DNA of 9,515 nt. Source: Comamonadaceae bacterium. GTDB taxonomy: Bacteria > Pseudomonadota > Gammaproteobacteria > Burkholderiales > Burkholderiaceae_C. Location: the NCBI GenBank assembly GCA_947374705.1, contig CANCDA010000093.1, positions 1-9,515 of the forward strand. The letters are read 5' to 3'. The notes beneath the pieces were generated by a model that was given only the letters and a program-made list of their open reading frames with translations, had not been told where the DNA came from and did not search any database. The position numbers and the translations under genes are program-made. Positions 1-6,179 of the stretch are shown piece after piece (within the stretch, counting starts at the first letter, position 1; every line of letters begins with the position of its first letter).

Positions 1-549
1 GCGCAGGTTGATGATGCCGCCGAAGGTCTTGCCTTGGCCCACCGGCCAGGTCATGGGCACGCAGGGCATGCCGAGTTCGCGCTCGACCTCGTCCAGGATG
101 TCCAGCGGGTCGCGCACCTCGCGATCCATCTTGTTGACGAAGGTGATGATGGGTGTGTCGCGCTGGCGGCAGACTTCGATCAGGCGGCGTGTTTGTGCCT
201 CCACGCCGTTAGCCGCGTCGATCACCATCAGGGCCGAATCCACGGCGGTCAGCACGCGGTAGGTGTCTTCGGAAAAGTCTTTGTGGCCAGGTGTGTCCAG
301 CAGGTTGATAACGTGGTCGCGGTACTGCATTTGCATCACACTCGATGCCACCGAGATGCCACGCTGTTTCTCAATCTCCATCCAGTCACTGGTCGCGTGG
401 CGAGTGGCTTTGCGCGCTTTCACTGAGCCGGCAATCTGGATCGCGCCCGAGAACAGCAAGAGCTTCTCGGTCAGCGTGGTTTTACCCGCGTCAGGGTGCG
501 AGATGATGGCAAAGGTGCGGCGGCGTTGGGTTTCGGGGGCGTAGGTCAC
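1..549 (-). CDS. prfC: Peptide chain release factor 3 (RF3), N-terminal part
   Basis: Translational GTPase that recycles release factors RF1 and RF2 from the ribosome after peptide release. The visible 183 codons are the start of the G domain. The P-loop HPDAGKTT lies at about residues 18-25, then the switch region RGIS, the G3 motif DTPGH near 84-88, and the G4 motif NKMD near 139-142. The flanking blocks (SDWMEIEKQRGIS, DFSEDTYR, VMVIDAA-like) match RF3 rather than EF-G. The start is a GTG at 549; an in-frame TAG six bases upstream excludes an earlier start, and the protein then begins V(M)-T-Y-A-P-E-T before the conserved RRRTFAIISH. There is no clear Shine-Dalgarno sequence. The gene runs off the left edge, so about two thirds of the usual roughly 530 residues are missing. 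It lies 31 nt downstream of the parE stop. Confidence 0.96.
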   Translation of the reverse strand, partial: MTYAPETQRRRTFAIISHPDAGKTTLTEKLLLFSGAIQIAGSVKARKATRHATSDWMEIEKQRGISVASSVMQMQYRDHVINLLDTPGHKDFSEDTYRVLTAVDSALMVIDAANGVEAQTRRLIEVCRQRDTPIITFVNKMDREVRDPLDILDEVERELGMPCVPMTWPVGQGKTFGGIINLR

Positions 550-562
550 GGGAGGCTAGCAG

Positions 563-584
563 TAGAGGTCAAAATAGAGGTCAA
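563..584. repeat. Tandem direct repeat of TAGAGGTCAA
   Basis: The 10-mer TAGAGGTCAA occurs at 563-572 and again at 575-584, a 12-bp period, in the short gap before prfC and running into the parE stop codon. Read on the minus strand each copy gives TTGACCTCTA, so each carries a -35-like TTGACC. No convincing -10 lies at the right distance, so whether this is a promoter, a regulator site or chance is open. Confidence 0.5.
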
Positions 585-892
585 TGTTCCAGATGCCGGG
601 GGATGTCGGACGACTGGTGCAGTAGGCGAACCACGTCAATGGCGCGGTCACGTTCAAAATAAAACAACAAGTAGGGAAAGCCGGTGAGGGGCCAAAAACG
701 AAGTCCTGCCAATGCTTCACCTTTTGAGTAGCGCAAAGACCCCGTACCTGAATGACGACAGATATGAGTCAAGGCATCTTCGGCGTTCAGGACAAAGCGG
801 TCGGCGACGTCAGCGCCAGCTTGTTCAAGGTAGTAGTCATGGGCGGCGACCATATCAGCCTCCACCGCAGCGCTGAGGAGATAGGTCTTCAC
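581..892 (-). CDS. parE: ParE-family toxin of a type II toxin-antitoxin system
   Basis: A 103-residue protein of the RelE/ParE superfamily. Known ParE proteins poison DNA gyrase, whereas RelE-type relatives cleave mRNA on the ribosome; the target cannot be read from sequence alone. Visible family traits are an N-terminal helical hairpin with AHDYYLEQAGADVADRF (about 17-33), the LAGLRFWPL strand near 61-69, the core strands PYLLFYFERDRAIDVVRLLH (73-92) and the short C-terminal tail SSDIPRHLE. The start is GTG at 892. It overlaps the TGA of the upstream antitoxin gene in the four bases GTGA, so the two are probably translationally coupled, as is usual for this family. Length is normal and no disruption is seen, so the toxin is probably intact. 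Confidence 0.88.
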   Translation of the reverse strand: MKTYLLSAAVEADMVAAHDYYLEQAGADVADRFVLNAEDALTHICRHSGTGSLRYSKGEALAGLRFWPLTGFPYLLFYFERDRAIDVVRLLHQSSDIPRHLEH

Positions 893-1170
893 GCGCGATT
901 TTTAATTGACTTTGTCTTGGCGGTGTTGCGATGTGCCTGTGATTTGGCCAGCAAATCGGCCTTCAATTCAGACCAGGGTCGTCCGGGGCCGGAGGCCAAA
1001 CCTTCTTCAATGAGTGCTTTGAAGCGAGCTTCTTTGGTGCGCTCCTCATCGCGCCGCACCAGATCACGCATGTACTCGCTGGTTGAGCTGTAGCTGCGGG
1101 CCTTAACGCGCTCGTCCACGAAGACTTTGAGGTCTTCGGTCAGGGAGATGTTCATGGTGACGGTGGTCAT
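889..1170 (-). CDS. parD: ParD-family antitoxin, ribbon-helix-helix (CopG-like)
   Basis: A 93-residue antitoxin that would bind and neutralise the ParE product and repress its own operon. Residues 3-10 (TVTMNISL) form the DNA-contacting beta strand. Residues 11-24 and 29-42 (STSEYMRDLVRRDEE) form the two helices of the ribbon-helix-helix fold. The rest is the charged, flexible toxin-wrapping tail, ending in lysine- and arginine-rich sequence. The ATG at 1170 is chosen because it gives the complete beta strand; an alternative ATG at 1155 would remove five residues. Neither has a Shine-Dalgarno sequence. The promoter candidate places transcription start almost exactly at the ATG, so leaderless translation is possible. 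It sits immediately upstream of parE with a 4-nt overlap. Confidence 0.88.
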   Translation of the reverse strand: MTTVTMNISLTEDLKVFVDERVKARSYSSTSEYMRDLVRRDEERTKEARFKALIEEGLASGPGRPWSELKADLLAKSQAHRNTAKTKSIKNRA

Positions 1171-1176
1171 GGTCAG

Positions 1177-1206
1177 ATTTTAACGTTGCTTGGCAAAGCT
1201 TGCCAA
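1177..1206 (-). promoter_or_regulatory. Candidate sigma-70 promoter of parDE
   Basis: On the minus strand TTGGCA (1206-1201, five of six matches to the -35 consensus) is followed after 18 bp by TAAAAT (1182-1177, a good -10). The -10 ends six bases before the parD ATG, so the transcript would start at or within a base or two of the initiation codon. It is inferred from consensus matching only. Confidence 0.5.
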
Positions 1207-1207
1207 G
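1189..1207. promoter_or_regulatory. Palindrome, candidate ParD operator
   Basis: CTTGGCAAAGCTTGCCAAG is an inverted repeat with two perfect 8-bp arms around a 3-base centre. It covers the -35 element of the candidate parDE promoter. ParD-type ribbon-helix-helix dimers bind palindromic operators over their own promoter, so autorepression through this site is the natural reading. It lies 37 bp beyond the stop of the upstream ABC transporter gene. A terminator role is unlikely because no T-run follows on either strand. Confidence 0.55.
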
Positions 1208-1243
1208 ACCGTCACCCAGATCGAGTGTTACCCCGTTCGAGGT

Positions 1244-3103
1244 TTAGCCAACATCCGAAACCGTCTCCGAATTTTGCTGCAAAGACCACATGCGGGCATA
1301 CGTTCCGCCCAGCACCAACAACTCGGCGTGTGTGCCGTGTTCGACAATGCGCCCGGCCTCCATCACCAAAATATCATGCGCGTCCACCACGGTGGACAAG
1401 CGGTGCGCAATCACCAGTGTGGTTTTGTTGACGGCCACGCTTTGCAGCTCGGTTTGAATGGCGCGCTCATTGGCACTGTCCAAGGCTGAGGTGGCCTCGT
1501 CAAAAATCAGGATGGGTGGATTTTTGAGCAGGGTGCGGGCAATCGCCACGCGCTGCTTTTCACCCCCGGAGAGCTTGAGCCCGCGCTCACCCACCATGGT
1601 GTCGTAGCCCTTGGGCGTGGCACTGATGAAGCCATGGATGTGCGCCGACTTCGCAGCTTCTTCCACCTCGGCCTGGCTGGCACCGGGGCGGCCATAGGCG
1701 ATGTTGTAGGCCACGGTATCGTTGAACAACACCGTGTCTTGCGGCACGATGCCAATGGCCTGGCGCACCGAAGCCTGCGTGACCTGTTTAATATCTTGCC
1801 CGGCGATGGTGATGCGCCCCCCTTCAGCGGGGTTGCTCACGTCATAGAAGCGATACAGCAGTCGCGCCAGCGTGGACTTGCCCGCACCCGAAGGTCCCAC
1901 CACGGCCACCGTCTTGCCTGCGGGAATCTCGAAACTGATGTGGTGCAGGATGGGGCGGCCGCCTTTGGCGTCGTAGGCGAAACTGACGTTCTCAAAACGC
2001 ACCGTCGCATCAGCGCCTTGCAGACCCAATGCCAGTGCCCCCGGTGCATCGGCCACCTCGCGCTCTTTCTCCATCAAGGTGAACATCTTGTCCAAGTCGG
2101 TCAGGCTTTGCTTGATCTCGCGGTAAATCACGCCCAGAAAGCCCAGCGGGATGTAGAGCTGGATCATGAAGGCGTTGATCATCACCAAGTCCCCCAGCGT
2201 CATGCGTCCCTCCACCACGCCGAGAGTCGCGCGCCACAACATGGCCACCAGACCAATGGCGATGATGAGCTGCTGTCCGGTGTTGAGCAGGCTCAAAGTG
2301 GTCTGACTCTTGACAGCGGCGCGGCGGTAGTGCTCCAGGTTTTCGTCGTAACGGCGCGCCTCAAAAGCCTCGTTGTTGAAGTACTTGACCGTCTCGTAAT
2401 TGAGCAGGGAGTCAATGGCGCGGCTGTGGGCGGTCGAGTCCAGCTCGTTCATCTTGCGCCGAAAGTGCGTGCGCCATTCGGTGATGGTGACGGTGAAGGT
2501 GATGTAGCACGCCAGGGCGATCAGCGTGATCCAGGCAAACCACACATCAAACTTCACAGCCAATAGCGTGAGCACCAACGTGATCTCGATCAGCGTGGGC
2601 ACGATGCTGTAGAGCGAGTAGGAAATGAGCGAATGCACGGCCCGCGTGCCGCGCTCAATGTCGCGCGTCATGCCACCGGTTTGACGCTCCAGGTGAAAGC
2701 GCAAGCTCAGGGCGTGCAAGTGTTGGAACACTTGCAGCGAGATGCTGCGCGACGTGCCCTCGGTGGCCTTGGCAAACACCAGCTCGCGCAATTCGGTGAA
2801 GAGTGACGTGGACAGGCGCAGCGCGCCGTAGGCCAGCAGCAGCGCCATCGGCACGACCGCAATGGCGCGCGCATCACCCGGCGCAATGGCCAGGGTGTCC
2901 ACTAAATCTTTAAGCAACAAGGGCACGCCCACGTTGGCCAACTTGGCCCCGAGCATGAAGCTCAGTGCCAATATGACGCGCCACTTGTAGTGCCATAGAT
3001 AGGGGAAAAGGCGTTGCAGCGTGCCCCAGTCGGAGCGCGGGGTAGTGGCCTCAGTTGCAACGATGGGGTGCTGTGAAGAGGTGGTATCACCGTAGCGGCG
3101 CAT
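1244..3103 (-). CDS. ATM1/HMT1-type ABC transporter, fused permease and ATPase
   Basis: A 619-residue half-transporter expected to act as a homodimer in the inner membrane. Characterised relatives (mitochondrial Atm1, bacterial NaAtm1) export glutathione-linked or sulfur- and metal-related compounds; the substrate here is an inference. Six hydrophobic segments are seen at about 43-63, 81-98, 158-182, 186-208, 278-298 and 302-326. The intracellular-loop motif NYETVKYFNNE (235-245) is a hallmark of the ATM1/HMT group. The ATPase domain has Walker A GPSGAGKST (403-411), Q-loop glutamine 455, signature LSGGEKQR (511-518), Walker B ILIFDE with catalytic Glu536, and H-loop His567, so it looks fully active. 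The start is set at the ATG at 3103, although an in-frame TTG lies at 3145. No strong ribosome binding site is visible. It is transcribed divergently from the yciA-type gene, and parDE follows 73 nt downstream. Confidence 0.92.
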   Translation of the reverse strand: MRRYGDTTSSQHPIVATEATTPRSDWGTLQRLFPYLWHYKWRVILALSFMLGAKLANVGVPLLLKDLVDTLAIAPGDARAIAVVPMALLLAYGALRLSTSLFTELRELVFAKATEGTSRSISLQVFQHLHALSLRFHLERQTGGMTRDIERGTRAVHSLISYSLYSIVPTLIEITLVLTLLAVKFDVWFAWITLIALACYITFTVTITEWRTHFRRKMNELDSTAHSRAIDSLLNYETVKYFNNEAFEARRYDENLEHYRRAAVKSQTTLSLLNTGQQLIIAIGLVAMLWRATLGVVEGRMTLGDLVMINAFMIQLYIPLGFLGVIYREIKQSLTDLDKMFTLMEKEREVADAPGALALGLQGADATVRFENVSFAYDAKGGRPILHHISFEIPAGKTVAVVGPSGAGKSTLARLLYRFYDVSNPAEGGRITIAGQDIKQVTQASVRQAIGIVPQDTVLFNDTVAYNIAYGRPGASQAEVEEAAKSAHIHGFISATPKGYDTMVGERGLKLSGGEKQRVAIARTLLKNPPILIFDEATSALDSANERAIQTELQSVAVNKTTLVIAHRLSTVVDAHDILVMEAGRIVEHGTHAELLVLGGTYARMWSLQQNSETVSDVG

Positions 3104-3130
3104 AGGGGACAATCCAAGGTAATGAGAACT

Positions 3131-3179
3131 TGTGGGACAGACCAAGAATTACGCGCAGCGAATTTTGCTCTGTCCCCAA
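3131..3179. repeat. REP-like imperfect inverted repeat
   Basis: The left arm (3131-3150, core GGGACAGA) and right arm (3161-3179, core TCTGTCCC) pair over almost their whole length around a roughly 10-base GC-rich loop, with one mismatch and small bulges. The reverse complement of the right arm reads TTGGGGACAGAGCAAAATT. It lies between two divergent start codons, so it cannot be a terminator for either gene. GGGACAGA/TCTGTCCC palindromes of this kind recall the dispersed REP elements linked with IS200-like (RAYT) transposases. That assignment is from memory of the style and needs a copy count in the genome. The yciA-type promoter would have to lie within or just beyond it. Confidence 0.6.
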
Positions 3180-3211
3180 CTGATTAGAGATACACCACAG
3201 GATTGTCCTCC

Positions 3212-3637
3212 ATGTCTGAAAATTCTTCGCCGCTCCCAGCCACAGCCAAGCACAACCCGCCCTCGGATGAAGAGTTGGTGCTCAAGGTCATCCCCATGCC
3301 GGCCGACTGCAATGCCAATGGCGACATTTTTGGCGGCTGGGTCATGGCCCAGGTGGACTTGGCGGGCTCGGTGATTCCTGCGCGCTATGTGGACGGGCGC
3401 ATGGCCACGGTGGCGGTGAACGAATTCATCTTCAAACAACCTGTGCGGGTGGGCGATATTTTGTCGTTCTACGCCAAGCTCAGTCGCATTGGCCGCACCT
3501 CCATCACGGTGAAGGTTGAGGTGTACGCCGAGCGTTTTAGGGCGCAAGGTACCTACATCAAAGTGACAGAGGCCTCACTCACCTATGTGGCGATTGACGA
3601 CGCGGGCAAGCCGCGTGAGGTGCCGGTACGGCCTTGA
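3212..3637 (+). CDS. yciA: Acyl-CoA thioesterase, YciA family (hotdog fold)
   Basis: A 141-residue cytoplasmic enzyme predicted to hydrolyse acyl-CoA to free acid and CoA; characterised YciA proteins form hexamers and accept a broad range of acyl-CoA. The diagnostic block MPADCNANGDIFGGW spans residues 29-43 with the catalytic aspartate at Asp38. The later pieces VNEFIFKQPVRVGD (69-82), SITVKVEVYAE (97-107) and YVAIDDAGKPREVPV (125-139) align with E. coli YciA over its full length. The ATG at 3212 is chosen because AGGA at 3199-3202 lies nine bases upstream; an in-frame TTG at 3203 would leave no spacing. It is the only plus-strand gene here and converges on the beta-oxidation cluster with a 17-nt gap. 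Confidence 0.93.
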   Translation: MSENSSPLPATAKHNPPSDEELVLKVIPMPADCNANGDIFGGWVMAQVDLAGSVIPARYVDGRMATVAVNEFIFKQPVRVGDILSFYAKLSRIGRTSITVKVEVYAERFRAQGTYIKVTEASLTYVAIDDAGKPREVPVRP

Positions 3638-3654
3638 ACCATCCGTTCGCCCCC

Positions 3655-4146
3655 TCAGGCGACGATATAAGCACCCGCGCCCGTGGACAGCAGCTTGCCG
3701 TCAGCACTCCAAAATTCCATGCGTGTCGAGCCCACGCGCGAACCCAAACGCATCACCTCGGCACGAATCTCAAACTGCTCGCCAATGCCGGGGCGCAGGT
3801 AGTCCACGCGCATATCAATCGTGGCCACGCGGGTAAAACGGTGCATGAGTTGCTCCATGGACTCGTCCAGATGCCGTGCGCCTATGGCCATCATCACCAC
3901 CAAGCCGCCCACCGCATCCAAGCTCGCGCTGATAACCCCCCCGTGAAGCCGTTTGTGGCTGTAGGCCCCTATCAGCTCGGGTCGCATGCCTAGGCGCACC
4001 GACACCCGCTCGGGCTGCAGGTTGATGATCTTCAAACCCAAAAGCTGGTTGAAGACGATTTTTTCTTCAAACACCTGCCGAACGGTTTCGATGAATTCAG
4101 GCGTGAAGCCTGAATTGGATAAGGTCTTGGTTTTGTTCACAGGCAT
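3655..4146 (-). CDS. YigI-type (PaaI-like) hotdog thioesterase
   Basis: A 163-residue hotdog-fold protein resembling E. coli YigI, a medium- and long-chain acyl-CoA thioesterase. Visible features are the motif LHGGVISASLDAVGG at 67-81, which contains the HGG turn and the helix aspartate Asp77 typical of PaaI-like active sites. The strand block TIDMRVDYLRPG (109-120) is nearly identical to YigI. The ATG at 4146 is used rather than frame-open positions further upstream, which would overlap the preceding crotonase gene. A weak GAAG lies eight bases before it. It is the last gene of the beta-oxidation cluster, 10 nt after the crotonase stop. Inferred role: releasing CoA from accumulated or dead-end acyl-CoA intermediates. 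Confidence 0.85.
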   Translation of the reverse strand: MPVNKTKTLSNSGFTPEFIETVRQVFEEKIVFNQLLGLKIINLQPERVSVRLGMRPELIGAYSHKRLHGGVISASLDAVGGLVVMMAIGARHLDESMEQLMHRFTRVATIDMRVDYLRPGIGEQFEIRAEVMRLGSRVGSTRMEFWSADGKLLSTGAGAYIVA

Positions 4147-4156
4147 GCGCTGATCT

Positions 4157-4933
4157 TCAGACTTTGGAGAAGTCCGGGCGACGTTTTTCCATAAAGGCGG
4201 TGAAGGCCTCTTTGGCCGCGGGCTCGCGCAACATGCGGGTAAAGCTGGCACCCTCGTCATTGATCTGCTGCGTCACCCGTGCTGCTTGGCCCTTCTTCAT
4301 GAGCCGTTTGGTTTCCATCAGAGAGGCCAAGGGCTTGGCCGCGAGCTTGCGCGCTTGCGCCTGCGCGTAGTTGGCCGCTTCGGTCGGTGGCAACACGCGG
4401 TTGACCAAGCCCACCTCCAGAGCCGCCTCGGCCATGAAGGGCTCACCCAGCAGCAGCGCCTCGGCGGCGCGGTGGTAGCCCAGCATCTGTGGCAACAGCA
4501 GCGTAGAGCCCAATTCCGGGCACAAACCCAGATTCACAAAAGGCAGAGCAAACGCCGCGTTGTCCCCGGCATAGACCAAATCGCAATGCAGCAGCACGGT
4601 GGTACCAATGCCTACCGCCGGGCCGCACACAGCGGCGATCAAGGGCTTGGGAAAGCCCGCAAGCGCGTGCATGAAACGAAACACCGGTGACTCTGCCCCG
4701 CTGGGGGGATGATTCAGAAAATCACCCAGGTCATTGCCTGCACTGAACACGGTCTCGTGTCCCTGAATCAGCAGCACACGCACAGCCGCATCGTCTTGAG
4801 CGGCCAGCAGCAAATCGGCCATGGCGCTGTACATGCTGGCGGTGATGGAGTTTTTTTTGCCCAGACGGTTCAGGGTCAAGGTCATGACACCGGCTTCGGT
4901 GTGGGTCAGAATGTCGGGTTGGGTGTCGCTCAT
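4157..4933 (-). CDS. Crotonase-family protein, probable enoyl-CoA isomerase
   Basis: A 258-residue single-domain crotonase. The oxyanion-hole motif FSAGNDL lies at 63-69 and the second at about GPAVGIG (104-110). Aligned by eye to rat enoyl-CoA hydratase, the two catalytic glutamates (144 and 164) are replaced by Thr112 and Phe132. Instead Glu140 in NLGLCPELGS sits where yeast Eci1 and human ECI2 isomerases carry their single catalytic glutamate. The likely reaction is therefore shifting a 3-double bond to the 2-trans position so that unsaturated fatty acids can enter the cycle. Hydratase is the name most annotation pipelines would give. The ATG at 4933 follows AAGGAG (4945-4940) with six bases of spacing. 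It lies 37 nt after the thiolase stop and 10 nt before the thioesterase. Confidence 0.85.
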   Translation of the reverse strand: MSDTQPDILTHTEAGVMTLTLNRLGKKNSITASMYSAMADLLLAAQDDAAVRVLLIQGHETVFSAGNDLGDFLNHPPSGAESPVFRFMHALAGFPKPLIAAVCGPAVGIGTTVLLHCDLVYAGDNAAFALPFVNLGLCPELGSTLLLPQMLGYHRAAEALLLGEPFMAEAALEVGLVNRVLPPTEAANYAQAQARKLAAKPLASLMETKRLMKKGQAARVTQQINDEGASFTRMLREPAAKEAFTAFMEKRRPDFSKV

Positions 4934-4970
4934 AAGGGGCTCCTTGTTGGTGTGATTATCCTCACTCGAC

Positions 4971-6167
4971 TCAGACCCTTTCAAAGATACCTGCTGCACC
5001 CTGCCCCATGCCCACGCACATGGTGACCATGGCGTACTTCAAATTTTTACGGCGCAGCGCATGAATCGCTGTGGCGGCGCGGATGGCCCCTGTCGCGCCC
5101 AGCGGGTGACCGAGCGCAATGGCCCCACCCATGGGGTTGACCTTGGTGGCGTCCAGACCCAAGGTGTTGATGACGGCCAGCGACTGGGCGGCAAAGGCTT
5201 CGTTCAACTCAAACCAGTCGATATCGGCTTGCTTGAGCCCCGCGTAACGCAACGCGGCGGGGATGGCCTCAATCGGGCCAATGCCCATGATGTGTGGCGG
5301 CACGCCCTTGCTGGCGAAGCTGACAAAGCGCGCCAGGGGTGTGAGGCCGAAACGTTTGACTGCCGACTCGCTGGCCAGAATGAGCGCACCCGCGCCGTCC
5401 GAGGTCTGCGAGCTGTTGCCTGCGGTGACTGAGCCCCGCGCAGCAAACACCGTCTTCAATTGGCCTAAGCCTTGCACCGTGGTGTCTGCACGCGCGCCCT
5501 CATCCAGACTCACCACGCGGGTCTTGCTGATGACTTCCCCCGTGACCAGATTCGGCGTGCGGTCGGTCACCTCCACCGGCGTGATTTCATTCGTGAACTC
5601 GCCCGCCTGCATGGCAGCCAAGGCCTTCATATGCGAGGCGTAGGCGAATTCGTCTTGCGCGTCGCGGGATATCTTCCACTGCGTGGCCACTTTCTCGGCC
5701 GTCAAGCCCATACCGTAGGCGATCCCGATGTTCTCGTCGTTCAAAAACATGGCGGGCGAGAGTGATGGCGTGTTGCCCATCATCGGCACCATGCTCATGC
5801 TTTCGGTGCCTGCGGCGATCATCACGTCAGCTTCACCCACGCGGATGCGGTCTGCCGCCATTTGAATGGCGCTCAAGCCCGAGGCACAAAAGCGATTCAC
5901 GGTGATGCCCCCCACGCTGGTGGGCAGGCCGGCCAGCACCGCGCCAATCCGTGCAATGTTCAGACCCTGCGGCCCTTCGGGAATGGCGCAACCGCAGATG
6001 ATGTCTTCAATCGCCTGCGGGTCGAGCGTGGGCACCTGGCCCAAGGCCGACTGCAAGGCCTTGACCAGCAATTCATCAGGCCGCATATTGCGAAAAAATC
6101 CCCGCTGCGAACGCCCGATGGGCGTGCGGGTTGCGGCCACGATGTAAGCGTCTTGAACTTGTTTCAT
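4971..6167 (-). CDS. fadA: Acetyl-CoA acyltransferase (3-ketoacyl-CoA thiolase)
   Basis: A 398-residue thiolase that cleaves 3-ketoacyl-CoA with CoA to acetyl-CoA and a chain shortened by two carbons, the last step of the cycle. The nucleophile is Cys94 in NRFCASG. The other conserved elements are NEAF (322-325), His354 in ALGHPLGATG and the second active-site cysteine Cys384 in VTMCVGMGQG, so the catalytic set is complete. Length is normal for degradative thiolases. The ATG at 6167 has AGGAG (6178-6174) six bases upstream. That site overlaps the TAG stop of the preceding DUF559 gene, suggesting coupled translation. It probably works with the fadN-like gene upstream, from which it is separated only by the DUF559 cassette. 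Confidence 0.95.
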   Translation of the reverse strand: MKQVQDAYIVAATRTPIGRSQRGFFRNMRPDELLVKALQSALGQVPTLDPQAIEDIICGCAIPEGPQGLNIARIGAVLAGLPTSVGGITVNRFCASGLSAIQMAADRIRVGEADVMIAAGTESMSMVPMMGNTPSLSPAMFLNDENIGIAYGMGLTAEKVATQWKISRDAQDEFAYASHMKALAAMQAGEFTNEITPVEVTDRTPNLVTGEVISKTRVVSLDEGARADTTVQGLGQLKTVFAARGSVTAGNSSQTSDGAGALILASESAVKRFGLTPLARFVSFASKGVPPHIMGIGPIEAIPAALRYAGLKQADIDWFELNEAFAAQSLAVINTLGLDATKVNPMGGAIALGHPLGATGAIRAATAIHALRRKNLKYAMVTMCVGMGQGAAGIFERV

Positions 6168-6173
6168 GAAAGG

Positions 6174-6179
6174 CTCCTA
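6174..6179 (-). promoter_or_regulatory. Ribosome binding site of fadA fused to the DUF559 stop
   Basis: On the minus strand TAGGAG combines the TAG stop of the DUF559 gene (6179-6177) with the AGGAG Shine-Dalgarno of the thiolase (6178-6174), six bases before its ATG. Ribosomes ending the small gene would stop directly on the initiation site of the next. Confidence 0.75.

Noticed and set aside
1634..2566. A 310-codon open frame on the plus strand opposite the ABC transporter
   Set aside because: It is the complement of the transporter's ATPase and membrane coding sequence, with no recognisable motif.
3104..3145. TTG start of the ABC transporter at 3145
   Set aside because: It would place the N-terminus inside the REP-like palindrome and has no ribosome binding site; the ATG at 3103 is preferred, though not proven.
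4147..4260. N-terminal extension of the YigI-type thioesterase up to 4260
   Set aside because: The added 38 residues overlap the crotonase 3' end out of frame, are rich in Pro, Arg and Ser, and do not match the family; the ATG at 4146 fits YigI length.
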